Shown: positions 1-10,796, numbered from the stretch's first letter. The stretch: DNA of 64,000 nt from Anastatus disparis (GCA_017163975.1 JAFFSR010000249.1:4091001-4155000), one strand, 5' to 3'. Notes: generated by a model from the sequence alone, not told the origin. Program-made: numbers and translations.

Positions 1-2294
1 ATGCTTGTACGGAATTTTGAATTATAAATGAATAATTCTCAGAAAAATCCATTAAAACTATGCAAGTATCGCCTTCCAAGTTGTTTTTACAATAAGTCAA
101 GTAACGTTGTTGCATATCAGCTATATAATGGTGTGTTGTTAAATTAAAAATATCTTGACATAACCGTATTTTAAAACTATTAATATTGTCTTCGAAGTTG
201 AGAAGATTAACTTTATTGACATTTTCTGACCAATTTTTGTATGAAATTGTTTCTTTATTTGAATTAATCTCATATTCTTCTATTAAGTCTTCCAATTGAT
301 TTAATATAGCTGATTTAGTAGGACAGTTTTTGCAACATTTTAACATACAATCCTGATTATCAATGTTACATACAACACTCTGTAATAAATCTCTGTATTT
401 TATTTTTCTTGACAGACTCTATAATTTAAGTTTTATATTTTCATGCTGAGCAGAAACGCAAATTTTATGACTTCCTGGGTCACCAGTATGTACGCACTGA
501 ATTGGTTTCAGAGATGCAAAATAAGAAAACTTTGGTATTTCTTCGTTTCCAGTATATTCATCGGTGAACTTTAAATATAAGTCATGAACTGTATACAGCA
601 GCAACATTTTTTGAATGATATTTTTTTTTCTATCTTTATCGATAGTAGAAATGAATTCTTTTTTTCCTGGACAAGTATATGCATGTTCTTCTTTCAGGTA
701 ATAATTAATTATAAAGCTTCGTAAATTTTCAGAAAATTTTGCATACTTTTTTCTTCTATGGACTCTTATATTTTCTGGAAAACCTGCATGAATTTATTTG
801 CTTTATAATAATATTTACTTACGTATTATTTAATCTAACATACAACATTAATGAGAAAAATTTATTTTTACTGTAGGATATATAATAATTTATTATATTT
901 TTATAAGTTATGAAGTACATTCAAATATTTCCATAAAAAGTGGTTAAGAAAAAAAATCCATTTTAATTCATTTTGTTTAAACACTACAAATATTTGGGCA
1001 ATAATTTTGAAGATACCCTAGTGGAAATATAAAATGTGTATTATTGTTTGGAATAGTTTCAAATTATTTAAAACTGTTTAAAACAGTTTAAAACTTTTCA
1101 AAATAGTTTATAAGTGTGAAATTTGGGACGTTTTGAATAATTTTGAACAGTTTTGAACACTAATAAACATTCAATATTTCCGCTAGGGTATAAATAAAAA
1201 ATTATGAGAATTTGAACAAGTTAATTTTTCTTTGAAGGATGAAGTTTAGATTTAATTTACATAAAAATTAGGAATGAATAAAAAAAATCTCATTCACCAA
1301 TGTTATATCTGAATCTTTATGTAATCAAAATTTAACACGTACCATCCATCTCTCTGAAACAAGTGAGTTTTTTATACATGTACTGAGAACATTTGAAATG
1401 TTGCAAAATATTATGAAAAGTCCAATCTTTTGGTAAGAGGGCCAAATATTCCAGTTTTTTCATAAAACTTTTAGTATTTTCAAAATCTTTTTGCAAATTG
1501 ATTAAAATTTGTTTGAATGCGAACGTATCTTGGAAAAAACTTCCAGTTACAGGTTCAGGTACAGAAATATTAATATCAGCTGTTTCAGAGAGTTTTAATG
1601 CAAATTTTTCGCAAACTTGATCTATTACTATTTCAGCATCAATTTGGCGTTTAGTTTTATAAAAATTATAATTCATCAAACTGGGAAGTTGTAGCACATT
1701 AAAAACAGTATTTGCAGTACGTATTTCTTGACTAAGTGTTTTAAAATCTGAATCTTCAGTAGTATTAGAGTTTTGACTCTCAGGAGACTCACTGTCAATT
1801 TTATTTAAAATGTTCTCTTTTTTAAGCTCAAGTCTTTCTGATTTTCGTAATTGAGCACTACTGCAGCTGGCATTTGGATCTGATTTTTTAAAATTATTTA
1901 CTGATTCTTTCTCACATACATTAATTCGATCTTTTAAACTGCTAGAACATCTTTTGCAAACTTTATTTCCTGGCACTAATAGTAAATTCAAATATTTTTG
2001 AGCATTTTCATATAGTTGTAAGTCGATTAATTTCATCCGGACAGCTTGCTTATGATAGTTAAATGGATCACAACATTTTTTAAATTTCAAACTATAGTAA
2101 GTTAAATATGAATCCATGTGATGTTTACAAATGCAGGCATCGGTAACATATTCAAAATTAGCAATTCTATGCTTTAAAAGAGAAATATTTTCAGCAGAAA
2201 GAGTTTCAAGTTTAAATAATTGTTTACTATTAGTGTAAGTAGTTTCGGAGTTCGTTTTAATTCCAATATAGCAATTTTCTGATTTATCATCCAT
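1..2294 (-). pseudogene. Uncharacterised invertebrate multi-copy protein, copy 1 (two exons, one in-frame stop, runs off the left edge)
   Basis: Exon 1 runs 2294 to 1343. It starts MDDKSENCYI, has a cysteine/histidine cluster (CICKHH near residue 55, CC and CKRC by about 120), a Ser/Glu-rich linker, and a C-terminal block KDWTFHNILQHFKCSQYM. It ends at a canonical donor, G|GTACGT. The acceptor TGCAG|GT lies at 784-786, so the intron is 784-1342 (559 bp, phase 1). Exon 2 (783 to 1) reads on through CVHTGDPGSHKICVSAQHEN, then one TAG at 419-421, then continues in the same frame for about 139 codons to the window edge, including CMLKCCKNC and CIVLMDFSENYSF. I recall similar uncharacterised proteins with CVCTIHQN and LDFAENYSF motifs from Hydra, aphids and Hymenoptera; their function is unknown to me. 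The single stop suggests recent inactivation or a sequencing error. Related copies lie at 6822 and 37440. Confidence 0.72.
784..1342 (-). other. Intron of copy 1
   Basis: On the minus strand the sequence is GATG|GTACGTG at the donor and CATGCAG|GTTTTCC at the acceptor. Removing it joins the two exons in frame (D-G-F-P). The intron is AT-rich and has no ORF. It includes a run of near-repeats of the type AAAC(A/T)GTTTAAAA around 1068-1160. Confidence 0.7.
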
Positions 2295-2888
2295 AATATT
2301 GAATTGCTTACTGAAATATACAATACAAATATCAGATCAATAATAGATGAATGTTGTTGTAAATAGTCTTTTCTATATATTTTCATTGTTATATTTAAAT
2401 CAATACACATGAAACTTTTATAAAAACTGTTATTAAATTAAACATATACATTTATTTACCTGAAAATTATGCGTGTAATATTATGCTGTAAAATTGATAA
2501 TTATTTCATTATAAACAGAGAAGTTACAATTATGATTATATTTTATATAGTTTAGCATTAAAACTAACGCTTTAATAATAATTATCATCCATTACTAAAC
2601 AGTGCAGAGAAAAAAAAATATATTCATATGAAAGTATTAAACGTAAATGCTAATATACAAACAGCTATTGGGAATATACATCATATATAAATTGAGTTAT
2701 TAAAAAGACTTATATGATTAATTTGCACCTAAGAAACTGTTTATAAATCAATATTTAAACTAATCGTAAGTTCAATAATGAGTTTAAAAAAATGAAAATA
2801 TTTTTTAATACATTTTTGTAAAAACAAAATACAAAATACTACAATCAGTCTACAATCTATTTTTTTCAAAAATTAGATAGCAGACAAC
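2295..2888. other. AT-rich interval, nothing recognised
   Basis: This is the presumed 5' flank of the minus-strand gene. I see no ORF, RNA gene or repeat that I can support, and no clear core promoter. Confidence 0.4.
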
Positions 2889-3777
2889 GGCTCGAATTTA
2901 TAGTCGAAATTTAATCATAGAGATATTATAGATAGAGCAGGGGAGACAGGTCACAGGCCTTGAAGTGTTCCGTGACTAAAAAGTACGGAAGCGCCTATGC
3001 GCTATCTTCCGGCACATTGGGGTGCGTGCCAAATTTTCTTTAATGGAACGAAACCCCGAGTACCGTGCTTCGTGCTAAAAAATTTTTCTAGCAATTTATA
3101 TACATTATTTCTTTAACAAAATTGAAAGATTATAACCTACAATTCTATGTAAATATATTACAATTTAAACATAATCTTTCCTTTAACGTGGCATTTATGT
3201 TAAACCTTATGATAATTTATGAAATGAGTAATACTATTTCATTTTTTAACACAATTTTAACTGCACTGATAAGAAATAAAATTTTCATCATGAAGCACGG
3301 TACTCGGGGTTACGTTCCGTTAAAGAAAATTTAGCACGCACCCCCGTGTGCCGGGAGATGGCGCATAAGCGCTTCCGTAAAGAAGAGAAAACAAACCGAG
3401 GTACCCCATCTATTGCAAGCGCAGTAAGCATAAAAAGAAGTTTCAGCTGGAGTTGTCTCTGCTTTTAATTATGATGTTAATTAAAATTATGAAAACATGT
3501 ATTATTTGTAAAAAGGCAACCTATTAGTAGAGCAAGATAGATAGGCTACCACGGTTTTCTCTCTCTTTTTAACCGCAGCACATTTTCACTTATAGGCAGT
3601 CATATGGCTGGCGTTGCTGCAACGCCAATAAATACGTGTAAAATTAAATGCAGAGTTGAAAAGTGGAACTAAAAAGCATATCCAAGTACAAGAAAAATAC
3701 GTGGATCTATGAAAATGAGCGAATGAAGTTAGGATAGCTGAGTATTCATGGTCAAGTTTCGACTATAAATTCGAGCC
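2889..3777. mobile_element. TIR/foldback DNA element, ~890 bp
   Basis: The ends are 24-bp inverted repeats: GGCTCGAATTTATAGTCGAA at 2889 and its reverse complement ending at 3777, with one mismatch in 24. Inside is a second, longer inverted repeat, 2984-3073 against 3290-3379 (about 85-90% identical by eye), with a ~215-bp spacer. The inner arms are GC-richer than their surroundings (GGTGCGTGCC, CCCCGAGTACCGTGC). There is no transposase ORF, so it is non-autonomous. I could not identify a target duplication. The 70-codon ORF at 3122 lies in the loop and is not considered coding. Confidence 0.7.
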
Positions 3778-3960
3778 TTATTTCATGACGCAGTGAATGG
3801 TTTTCATACACCTATCGAAGTGAGTCTAGCCACTTGCTTTAGAGTGATAAACTATATAGTACTATCTTTGTTTGGTACATTAATTTTATATATGCTAAAT
3901 AAAGACAGCAATATATGGTATATCGTTCAGGAGCAACTCACCTGTTAAGCTTATGAAATT

Positions 3961-4199
3961 ATTGGGCGTATTCCGTAAGTCGTACGTACGTATGTACGAT
4001 TTGTTAAAAATTTTTCATTACGGAACGTTCCAAAACTTTTCAGACGGCTGTTCCGAAATGTAAAAAAGAGATGTGCAAAGGGTGCATATTTTCAATTGTT
4101 CAAAGGCTTGAGTTTTAGAACCTACCAAAATTAACTGATCGTTTTGGAATTAAGGAACGGACGTTAGTGGGTACGTGTGACTTACGGAATATACCCATT
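3961..4199. mobile_element. Small MITE with ~21-bp TIRs
   Basis: The left end ATTGGGCGTATTCCGTAAGTC (3961-3981) pairs with GACTTACGGAATATACCCAT (4179-4198). Similarity continues weakly inward (CGTACGTACG against CGTACCCACT). The element is about 240 bp with no coding capacity. The family was not recognised. Confidence 0.6.
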
Positions 4200-5109
4200 G
4201 CTTCAGTGCAATTCCCACAAAGTATGCGCAAGGAACTGTAGCAGTAGGAGTCGCAAGGAATTATTGCTGATTTATTTTCTCCGTGTACATCGAGAGAAAA
4301 CTCAAAACATTTTAGCATGTTTACTTTCGAAAATTTTGTATCACTTTAAAATAAATAGGTAATGTTGCTTAAGCTCGAGCGATTCGAATATGTTATATAT
4401 TTATAGTAAATTACTAGGAATCCTTCGCTACTATCACATATATTCGATGGTATAAAACTTAGAATTCATGGCATTCAAGCAAAAGACTCCACATAGCGAT
4501 TGTTCTATGTAGCAGTGTCAAGGTTTATTCACTCAGGTGGTGCTGCGATGAAGTCATCGCATTTTAGTAATAATACTTCGCAACCCGAGGGATTTTACTA
4601 TACTAGAGTAAACCATGCAGGCTTCGAGCGCTTTAATTTTGTGGTTTTTCTACAAAGGTTATTTTTATTATATATTGCATAGAATTACATAACCAAGAAT
4701 ACGCAGTAATTTTTTTGTTAAAATATACATAAAAAAGGTTTGAAATTTTGTATGTGATCATCAAAATTTACAACAATCTTCATTTCAGATCATTGATAAA
4801 AATCTTCATTTAAGACTTTGAATAAATCTAATTTTACTAAGAAAATTGGACGATTAAAATTAAGTGCTAAACGCATGTGCACTCTTTAATCCAATCACAG
4901 AGAGAGAGTTATCTTAGTTTCACAACATTCAGTCATATAGAATGAAATATATAATATGGTAAAAGACTTTGAATTCTTAGTAATGGGTTTCAAATTCTTA
5001 GTTAATTACTTTAATTTAACGTTTTTTCATAATATCCAAACGCATACTAAATTTTGAAAAAAATCCGAAGACCCCCCCTCAAAACTTGGCGAAAAGTATT
5101 GGAATCGCT
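4200..5109. other. Interval without a supported gene
   Basis: This is mixed AT-rich sequence with only short chance ORFs (4177-4362 and 4500-4682). Neither shows a family signature. Confidence 0.35.
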
Positions 5110-6330
5110 CATATATTACTTATTATTACTTTTGTGAAAAGTGATACTACATCAAAACTGGCTAGGATGTCACTTGGTTTTAGTTGAATATTTTGGAGTC
5201 TACTGACGTAGTCGTAAGAGTTTTTGACGTAGGGGGCTGAACGTCCTGTTAAAGGTGTGAGTTTTTCTGTAAGGTGTCGTGCTAAATTGTACGTAGGTTA
5301 GTTAATGGCGCTTACTAGTAGTCTTAGAAGGATATTAGATTTGTGAATTTTCGGAAGGCCATAGAGTCTAGGTGTTGAGGGATATTTTGGAGTTTGTTTC
5401 TTTTTTAATTCCTCTGGTAAGTTAGATTTCTCAAATAGAGATTTTGTTCTATTAGTAATGGTTGTAGTGGGATCTTTTTTTAATATTTTGTAAGAGCCAT
5501 GATTTAATAGTTCTTGGGCTTTGTTAAGGTAATCGTTTTTGTTCATAATAACAGTTGTGTTGCCTTTATCTGCTGGAAGTATAATGATGTTTGGGTTATT
5601 TTTGATTTTTTGTAGGGCCTGTATTTCTTTTTTGGTGAGGTTAGATTTTGGGAGTTTCTTCTTGGTTAAAATATTGGCCGTTTTCCGACGTATGTCGTTG
5701 GCTTGGTCTTGAGGTAAAGTGTAAATGGCTGCTTCAAGGTGGCTGATGACGTCTTCTTTAGGTATCTGGGATGGTGTAATTGCGAAGTTATGTCCTTTTG
5801 ATAAAGCAGAAAAGATTTTATTGTCGAAGGTATGATCCGATATATTTTTAACAGTATGTAGAAGAGGGATAGGTTTTTGTTGTTGCAATGTCTTGTATTT
5901 CTTTATATGGGTGTCAATTGATTATTCGTATATGTGTTGTGCTTGGTGATATGTTAGTTTATCTAATGTATTCCATAGCGCTATGTCAATGGTGTTGCAA
6001 GGGATAGATGAACTTTGAGAAGTTTGGATGAGAGGTCGTTGATTTGTTTTTTAGTAAAGTGGATGTGTTTCTTCATAAGTAGTAAGCTAGTTTTTTGTAG
6101 GATGGCAGTTGATTTAGTGGTTTTAAATGGGTTTTTTTAACGCAGAAAGTTAGGAATTATGCTGTTGTCTTTGCATCGTTTTAGGAAAGCTAGTGTTGTT
6201 ATTTGCTTTCTAAGTGATGACCTGAGTTTGCTAAAGGTGTTGGTTTTAGCAATAATGCTCTCTCCGTAGAGTTGGCGAAGTTTGGATTTGAGGCTTTCAC
6301 GGTGAATGTTGGACATTGTCAGGTCAAAGT
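5110..6330 (-). pseudogene. Penelope-like retroelement, 5' half of the RT ORF, degraded
   Basis: Read leftward from about 6330, the minus strand gives MSNIHRESLKSKL at 6313, then KNPFKTTKSTAIL, then an ORF at 5888-5298 with SKGHNFAITP, LPADKGNTTVIMNKNDYL and PRLYGLPKIHK. These are hallmarks of the Penelope-like RT N-terminal half. After the stop at 5298 the same frame continues with PTYNLARHLTEKL and ends in SFDVVSLFTK, the first catalytic RT block, at about 5110. Everything downstream (the rest of the RT and the GIY-YIG domain) is missing. At least two in-frame stops plus a shift near 5900-6140 mark it as dead. It meets a plus-strand Penelope 3' end head to head at about 6330. Confidence 0.85.
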
Positions 6331-6670
6331 CTATCTGTTACCAAATAGACTTCAACCACACAACTCTCCTATCCAAAACTAACTCCTACTTTCCAAGAAA
6401 ACACCGAAAAGCCATAGAAATACTAAAACATCCAAATAATCTAAACAGAGACAACGGCTATTTCCTGAACCCAATATGGCAACCTCTGTTCCCAAAGGCA
6501 AATAACCTATAACCATTTAACCAGAACATCCAGAACCATTCAACCAAAAAACCCCGCGCAAAATTATGCCCCCTATACATAGTTATTAGATAGTCTGAAA
6601 TATCAGATTCAGGATCACCCTGATGAAGTGACCTGTAATGTTCACGAAATGTCGGTATCCTAAACCACAA
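6330..6670 (+). mobile_element. Penelope-like element 3' terminus (C-terminal codons plus 3' region)
   Basis: On the plus strand, 6342-6512 encodes TLLSKTNSYFPRKHRKAIEI, then KHPNNLNRDNGY and WQPL. This matches the conserved last ~50 residues of Penelope-like polyproteins, which end shortly after an NNLNRxxGY...W motif. The non-coding tail that follows carries CTGATGAAG...GAAATGTCGGTATCC, typical of Penelope 3' ends. It has the opposite orientation to the 5' half beginning at 6330. The two halves abut at an inverted AAGTCTAT/ATAGACTT, suggesting the inverted-duplication ends often seen with this class. Confidence 0.78.
6611..6668 (+). ncRNA. Hammerhead-ribozyme-like motif in the Penelope tail
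   Basis: The core is CTGATGA at 6620-6626 and GAAA at 6646-6649. They are separated by a possible 4-bp stem II (GTGA 6628-6631 with TCAC 6642-6645). The sequence then continues TGTCGGTATC, which can give the very short helix III and a cleavable ATC. TTCAGG before the core could pair with CCTAAA after it as helix I. One extra A between CTGATGA and stem II, and a mismatch in helix I, may make it inactive. Penelope-like elements are known to carry hammerhead motifs. Confidence 0.45.
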
Positions 6671-6821
6671 TTTACACGGTTGAAATCCGAAAAAAACCTT
6701 ACAACAACGTCTAACATTTCTAACAGCTTTAAAAAGTTATAATACAAACAATAAATATGACATTTCAAAAATGAAATCTAATTTATTTTTTCTTTATTTT
6801 GCTTTAAGATTAATATGAAAT

Positions 6822-7679
6822 GTGTACTGTGAGACTGTGAAAAATGTCCAATTAGAGCAATTATTGATTAGGAAATGTTTTTTTTTGACGGAAGAAGATC
6901 TTCATCAAGAAATAACTCATGTTATTAAGGAAAAATCAGATTTACTTAATAAAACAAGTACCATTAAAGACTTCTTGATACAATTAAGAAAATATGCTCT
7001 CACCGTGAGTACTCATAAAATCATTGAAAAAATCCAACGTATTCCTATTCGAGAGGCAAAAGTTTTAGTGAAAAAAAGTCAGTCCTCATTAGTCATTCAC
7101 GTAGATTTTACCGAAAATTGAACGGTCTTATTATAAAATAAGTACGAAGATACCATTGGAGTAACTATCAAATATCCATATTAACACAAGTATGCATTTT
7201 TTGGAAATGATCTGATGGTTAGTTACGTCATAGTTTGTGACGATACGAAACATGATTCTTCTCATGTTTTAATCGCTATAATTTCAATTATAGAGAATAT
7301 AAAAGCAGAAACACATTCTGCAAGAATCAGAAGAAATCATAATCATTTCGGATGAAGACGTCAGTCATTTCAAAACTAGATACCAATTCTACGAGTTTAA
7401 AAATTCTCAAGAAAATAGAAAATGGTTATTTTCTGCAACTGGGCATGAAAATGGTGCATTTGATAGAATAAGGAGTATAGTTAAACATTATGCAACAGTG
7501 CACAATTTGACGAAGCAAAGCGCAGAATCTATTAGGAATGCAGAGTATTTCGCGACTCATATGTCACTTTACACTCCATCTATCAACATTCTCCTTTTAA
7601 GGAAAGAAGAGTTAGAAGTTTTCCGGCAAACGAAAAAAGTTGAATGGCAAGTAAAAGCAAAAGATTCAAGAAAATAAAA
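6822..7679 (+). pseudogene. Uncharacterised multi-copy protein, copy 2 (degraded, C-terminal half)
   Basis: The first block (6822-7121) contains IKDFLIQLRKYALTVSTHK, an SLVIHVDFTEN motif and a stop. Out-of-phase pieces follow: the second block begins near 7326 with IIIISDEDVSHFKTRYQFYE, then WLFSATGHENGAFDRI, KHYATVHNLTKQSAE and LLLRKEELEVFRQTKKVEW, ending at TAA 7674-7676. The order D (VDFTEN), D (ISDE) and GHxxGAxD looks like an RNase H-type acidic triad; that is my inference. The middle part (7122-7325) is broken by stops and at least one frameshift. It closely matches copy 3 at 37440 and more distantly copy 1. Confidence 0.7.
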
Positions 7680-8720
7680 AAAATTCACTGTTGGAAAACT
7701 GAACAAAATCTTGCGTTCACTTCTAGAACTTCACTGAATAAATAAGAAAATGTGAATTGATAAATTTAAGTTGAAATAATGATTATATATTTTCTCTTTC
7801 GGAACATATTTTTAAACTTAAAATTACTAATACTTTTGTTCCAATCGACCAAAAAAGTTGATCTATTGTTCATTTTGAAGGATTTTACAAACGCTAATAA
7901 TATATTTATAAATTGAAAAGTGGACGAATAGTGAAAGAGCGTAATTATTGGAAGAAAACACGGTTTTAATATTCTATAATTGAAAATAATAGAATAAAAT
8001 GTAAAAATTCATGAAAAAATAAGGAAAAATAGCATATTTTAACACATCTTAGAATTTAATTTTTTTATGTATAAAAACATTAAAATTAAAAAAAAAATAG
8101 TATAGTTTATTAGAATATCAGGTTGAAAAAAATCTTTTTTTTTGGTTTTTCATTAATAGCTTGACAGCATTAATTTGAATCTATAAAATAACAACGCAAT
8201 GTAAAAGTAGGCTAAATTCGTCTCGAAAAGTTACAAATTGACGGTGGTTAAGCATTTTGAATGTGGAGATCCATTTTCATTTTTTAAATTTTTATTTTAC
8301 CATTTACTACAAAAGAGACTACAGCATTGTGAAACAAATTTTTCAAACCGGATTCCGGGATCTCCACATCTTCTCTTGAGTATTAAACCATATTCACGTA
8401 GTTGTCAGCCACAAAAAAAATTCTACCCGTGACGGCCTGCATAAATTTGAATGGAATCAGCCGAATATTCTTTTATTGATGCTTATTCAAAACTGTAAGT
8501 TTCGTTAATTTTTTTAGGCTTATATAGTTTTTAATCTGCTTGAAGAGTTCATGCTAGTTCAAAATCCCGGAAAAATTATTTTGCGTATCCCGAAAGAGAA
8601 ACATTTCGAAAATATCGTGCTAATATTTTCGAAAGATCTAAGCATTTAAGATATAATTTTTCCGCTATTCTACCTGAAAATCGGAACTTCATTGCTCTTT
8701 TGTGTCACTTATGGCAAATA
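7680..8720. other. AT-rich flank with two small motifs
   Basis: No gene is supported. An 11-bp inverted pair TGTGGAGATCC/GGATCTCCACA sits at about 8262 and 8361. A ~38-bp segment beginning TGACGGCCTGCAT at about 8430 recurs at about 40372. Both lie 0.75-1 kb downstream of copies 2 and 3 of the multi-copy family, so it may mark the old element's 3' end. Confidence 0.4.
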
Positions 8721-8721
8721 A

Positions 8722-8862
8722 CACAGTTCGAAACTGGTATGAAAATACTTTTTTACGAAGTTCCTTACGATCTTCTCCTTTGGCTCGGTCCATAAACTTC
8801 TCATCTCGTAGAAAAAGCCTATTTATACCCATAACAAAATGCACTATTTTTGTATGCAGACG
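8722..8862. repeat. Small GC-stem hairpin repeat, copy a
   Basis: This is an imperfect palindrome: TTTTTTACGAAGTTC pairs with ACTTCTCATCTCGTAGAAAA around a GC-rich loop (CTTTGGCTCGG). It is followed by AAAATGCACTATTTT. It is the same design as the better preserved copy at 23890-24010. Confidence 0.55.
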
Positions 8863-9242
8863 TTACTATTTTTTCTTATATCTATGGAAATGTCATCATA
8901 GTTGTATTCATTAAGTAAAATGGAAAAAAAAATTTTACAAACTAAAAGAGTATTTATTAAGAGCAGGCAGAACTATCCGTTTTTGTCTGTTAGTGTTTTT
9001 CATCATTTATATAAATACTGTAGGTTGCAACAAGAGCGCATTGATAATATGCATTCGCAGTATTTAATTTCAAATCTATTTTGGATTGAATTGGAAAATA
9101 CTAACATTGTTTTCAGTAAGACTACCACGATCGAAGATTAATTGCATCAGTAGTGCTATCTGGAGCTACTATTTGTGAATCCTAATCTTGAAAAATGTTC
9201 TATTGTGAACAAAATAAGTATGCTTACTTTTGCTTTTCAAGG

Positions 9243-9589
9243 AATTGATTTTTTTACGAAAACTAATAATTTTAGCAAAGAATAAAGAGGAAGCCGTATC
9301 TCGTATAAAAAGAGGCAATATTTTTATTAATAAGAAAGAATTGATTTTATTGCTTCGTTTTCAAGAAAACCTTGAAAAACTTAAATCATAGAGGTTAAAG
9401 AAGAGATTTGGTTTTTCAAGGTTTTTTTGGAAACGAAGCAATTGAATTAATTTTTCCATATTAAAGAAAATGTTGCTCTTTCTGATACGAGCTGCGACTT
9501 TCTCTTTATTTTTTGCTAAAGTTATTAGTTTCTGCAAAAAAAATCATTCTTTGATTAGAAAACGATGGAGATACGTGAGCTCTTCTTAA
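9243..9589. mobile_element. Foldback element (family of the 26.1-kb copy)
   Basis: Two arms of about 160 bp face each other (9243-9400 and 9410-9575). Each contains CTAATAATTTTAGCA-like, CGTATCTCGTAT-like and GCTTCGTTTTCAAGAAAACC-like segments. A second, better preserved copy lies at 26130-26510. The right end reaches TTAA at 9586-9589; the left end is eroded. There is no ORF. Confidence 0.7.
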
Positions 9590-9851
9590 TAATTGTTAAG
9601 AACGAATAATTAATTATTTTTAGGGACGAATTTTCAAGTAATATTTTAGAAAAATGAATTTAATTACTAATAAAAATTTTTTTTATAGAATCGTTTGTCC
9701 ACCAACACCTGTAAATTAAAAAATCTGTTAATCATAGTTCAATAATAATGAAAATTAATAAACAAGAATTTTTCTCAAAGTATTCAGACATTTTTTTTAT
9801 TGAATAGTTATTTTTAGTCATCATCATTATCTACTTCGGTAACTGATTTAA

Positions 9852-10312
9852 GGTGGTTCGTGCGGTAAGAGAGAGAAAGCTAGCTGTGAGAGAAAGAGAT
9901 AGCGCTCATATGATCCAGTTGCGCATGCGCAGCAACGTGAATGTGAACGAAACATGCATCGTTTATCTAATAATTACAGTTTCAAAACATTTTATCTCTT
10001 TAATAAAATGATGAATTTACGTAAATCTTGTTGGAAAATATTTATTATTAGTTCCTTTATATATGTTTAAATTTTCAATTATAATTTGAATGTAGTTTAT
10101 GAGATATTGCGATTAACAGCTACGAAATGTAAAAATTCCAATATATATAGATATACTTCCAATGTAATTTGTAAAACTTTGAACATCGATTAATCAAAAA
10201 CGAAACGATGAAATGTTCTGAAATTTTAATATGATATTCACATTGCCTTCATTGAACTATACCTACAATTTCAAGAATATCTTGAAAAAACACGTTAGTC
10301 GCACGAACCACC
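9852..10312. mobile_element. TTAA-target MITE, 461 bp, inserted in the SWIM exon
   Basis: The terminal inverted repeats GGTGGTTCGTGCG (9852) and CGCACGAACCACC (ends 10312) are a perfect 13-bp pair flanked on both sides by TTAA (9848-9851 and 10313-10316). Deleting the element plus one TTAA leaves the transposase reading frame continuous to its stop. TTAA duplication is the signature of piggyBac-type transposition, so I infer a non-autonomous piggyBac-like element. Inside are GA-rich runs and GCGCATGCGC. Confidence 0.82.
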
Positions 10313-10587
10313 TTAACATCGTCAGTCTCAAAAATTTTGTTTAATTTTGTAGATGGTCTTATTTTTTTAGAAATGTACCTACTATATGATAAATAATATA
10401 TGACGTTTGCTACATGTGAGCAGGAACCGATTGTTTTCAAACCAATCGCACATTCACAAAAGTATCGCAAAATACTGTCAAAATACAAAATGTAGAGTTA
10501 ATTATAATATAAAGTAATTAATTAAATAAGTTAATTATAATATAAGTTAATTAAATATATATATAATAGAGTTACTGTCAAAATGTA

Positions 10588-10796
10588 GAGTTCAGTGGAG
10601 TAGTGGCTAAGGCGCGTGACTCGTATTCCCGTTGGCGCGGGATCGAATCCCCATCTGGTCGCTTTTTCGCTGTCTCTGCCGTGGGTTGACACCACGTTAA
10701 ATAATACGTCAAATTGTGTTGTATTGAAAATTAATTTCTATGTGTTAAAAAAGGGCAGTAATGCCCGTGGATATAATAATAAAAAAAAAAAAAAAA
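10588..10796 (+). mobile_element. tRNA-derived SINE, ~209 bp, with target-site duplication
   Basis: The pol III A-box-like TAGTGGCTAAGGCG lies at 10601 and the B-box-like GGATCGAATCC at about 10640. These are followed by a unique body and an A16 tail (10781-10796). The insertion is flanked by TACTGTCAAAATGTA (10573-10587) and TACTGTCAAATGTA (10797-10810), a 14-15-bp duplication typical of LINE machinery. It lies in the broken DDE_Tnp_4/SWIM gene. Confidence 0.85.

Noticed and set aside
419..421. Selenocysteine or programmed readthrough codon
   Set aside because: The codon is TAG, not TGA, and no readthrough context or structure is visible. A mutation or sequence error is simpler.
3122..3334. 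70-codon ORF
   Set aside because: It lies in the loop of a foldback element, is AT-rich and has no family signature.
10588..10680. True tRNA gene
   Set aside because: A- and B-boxes are present, but the sequence continues into a body with an A tail and target duplications, so it is a SINE. The similar sequences at 17047, 28748, 49396 and 59029 also have poor acceptor stems.
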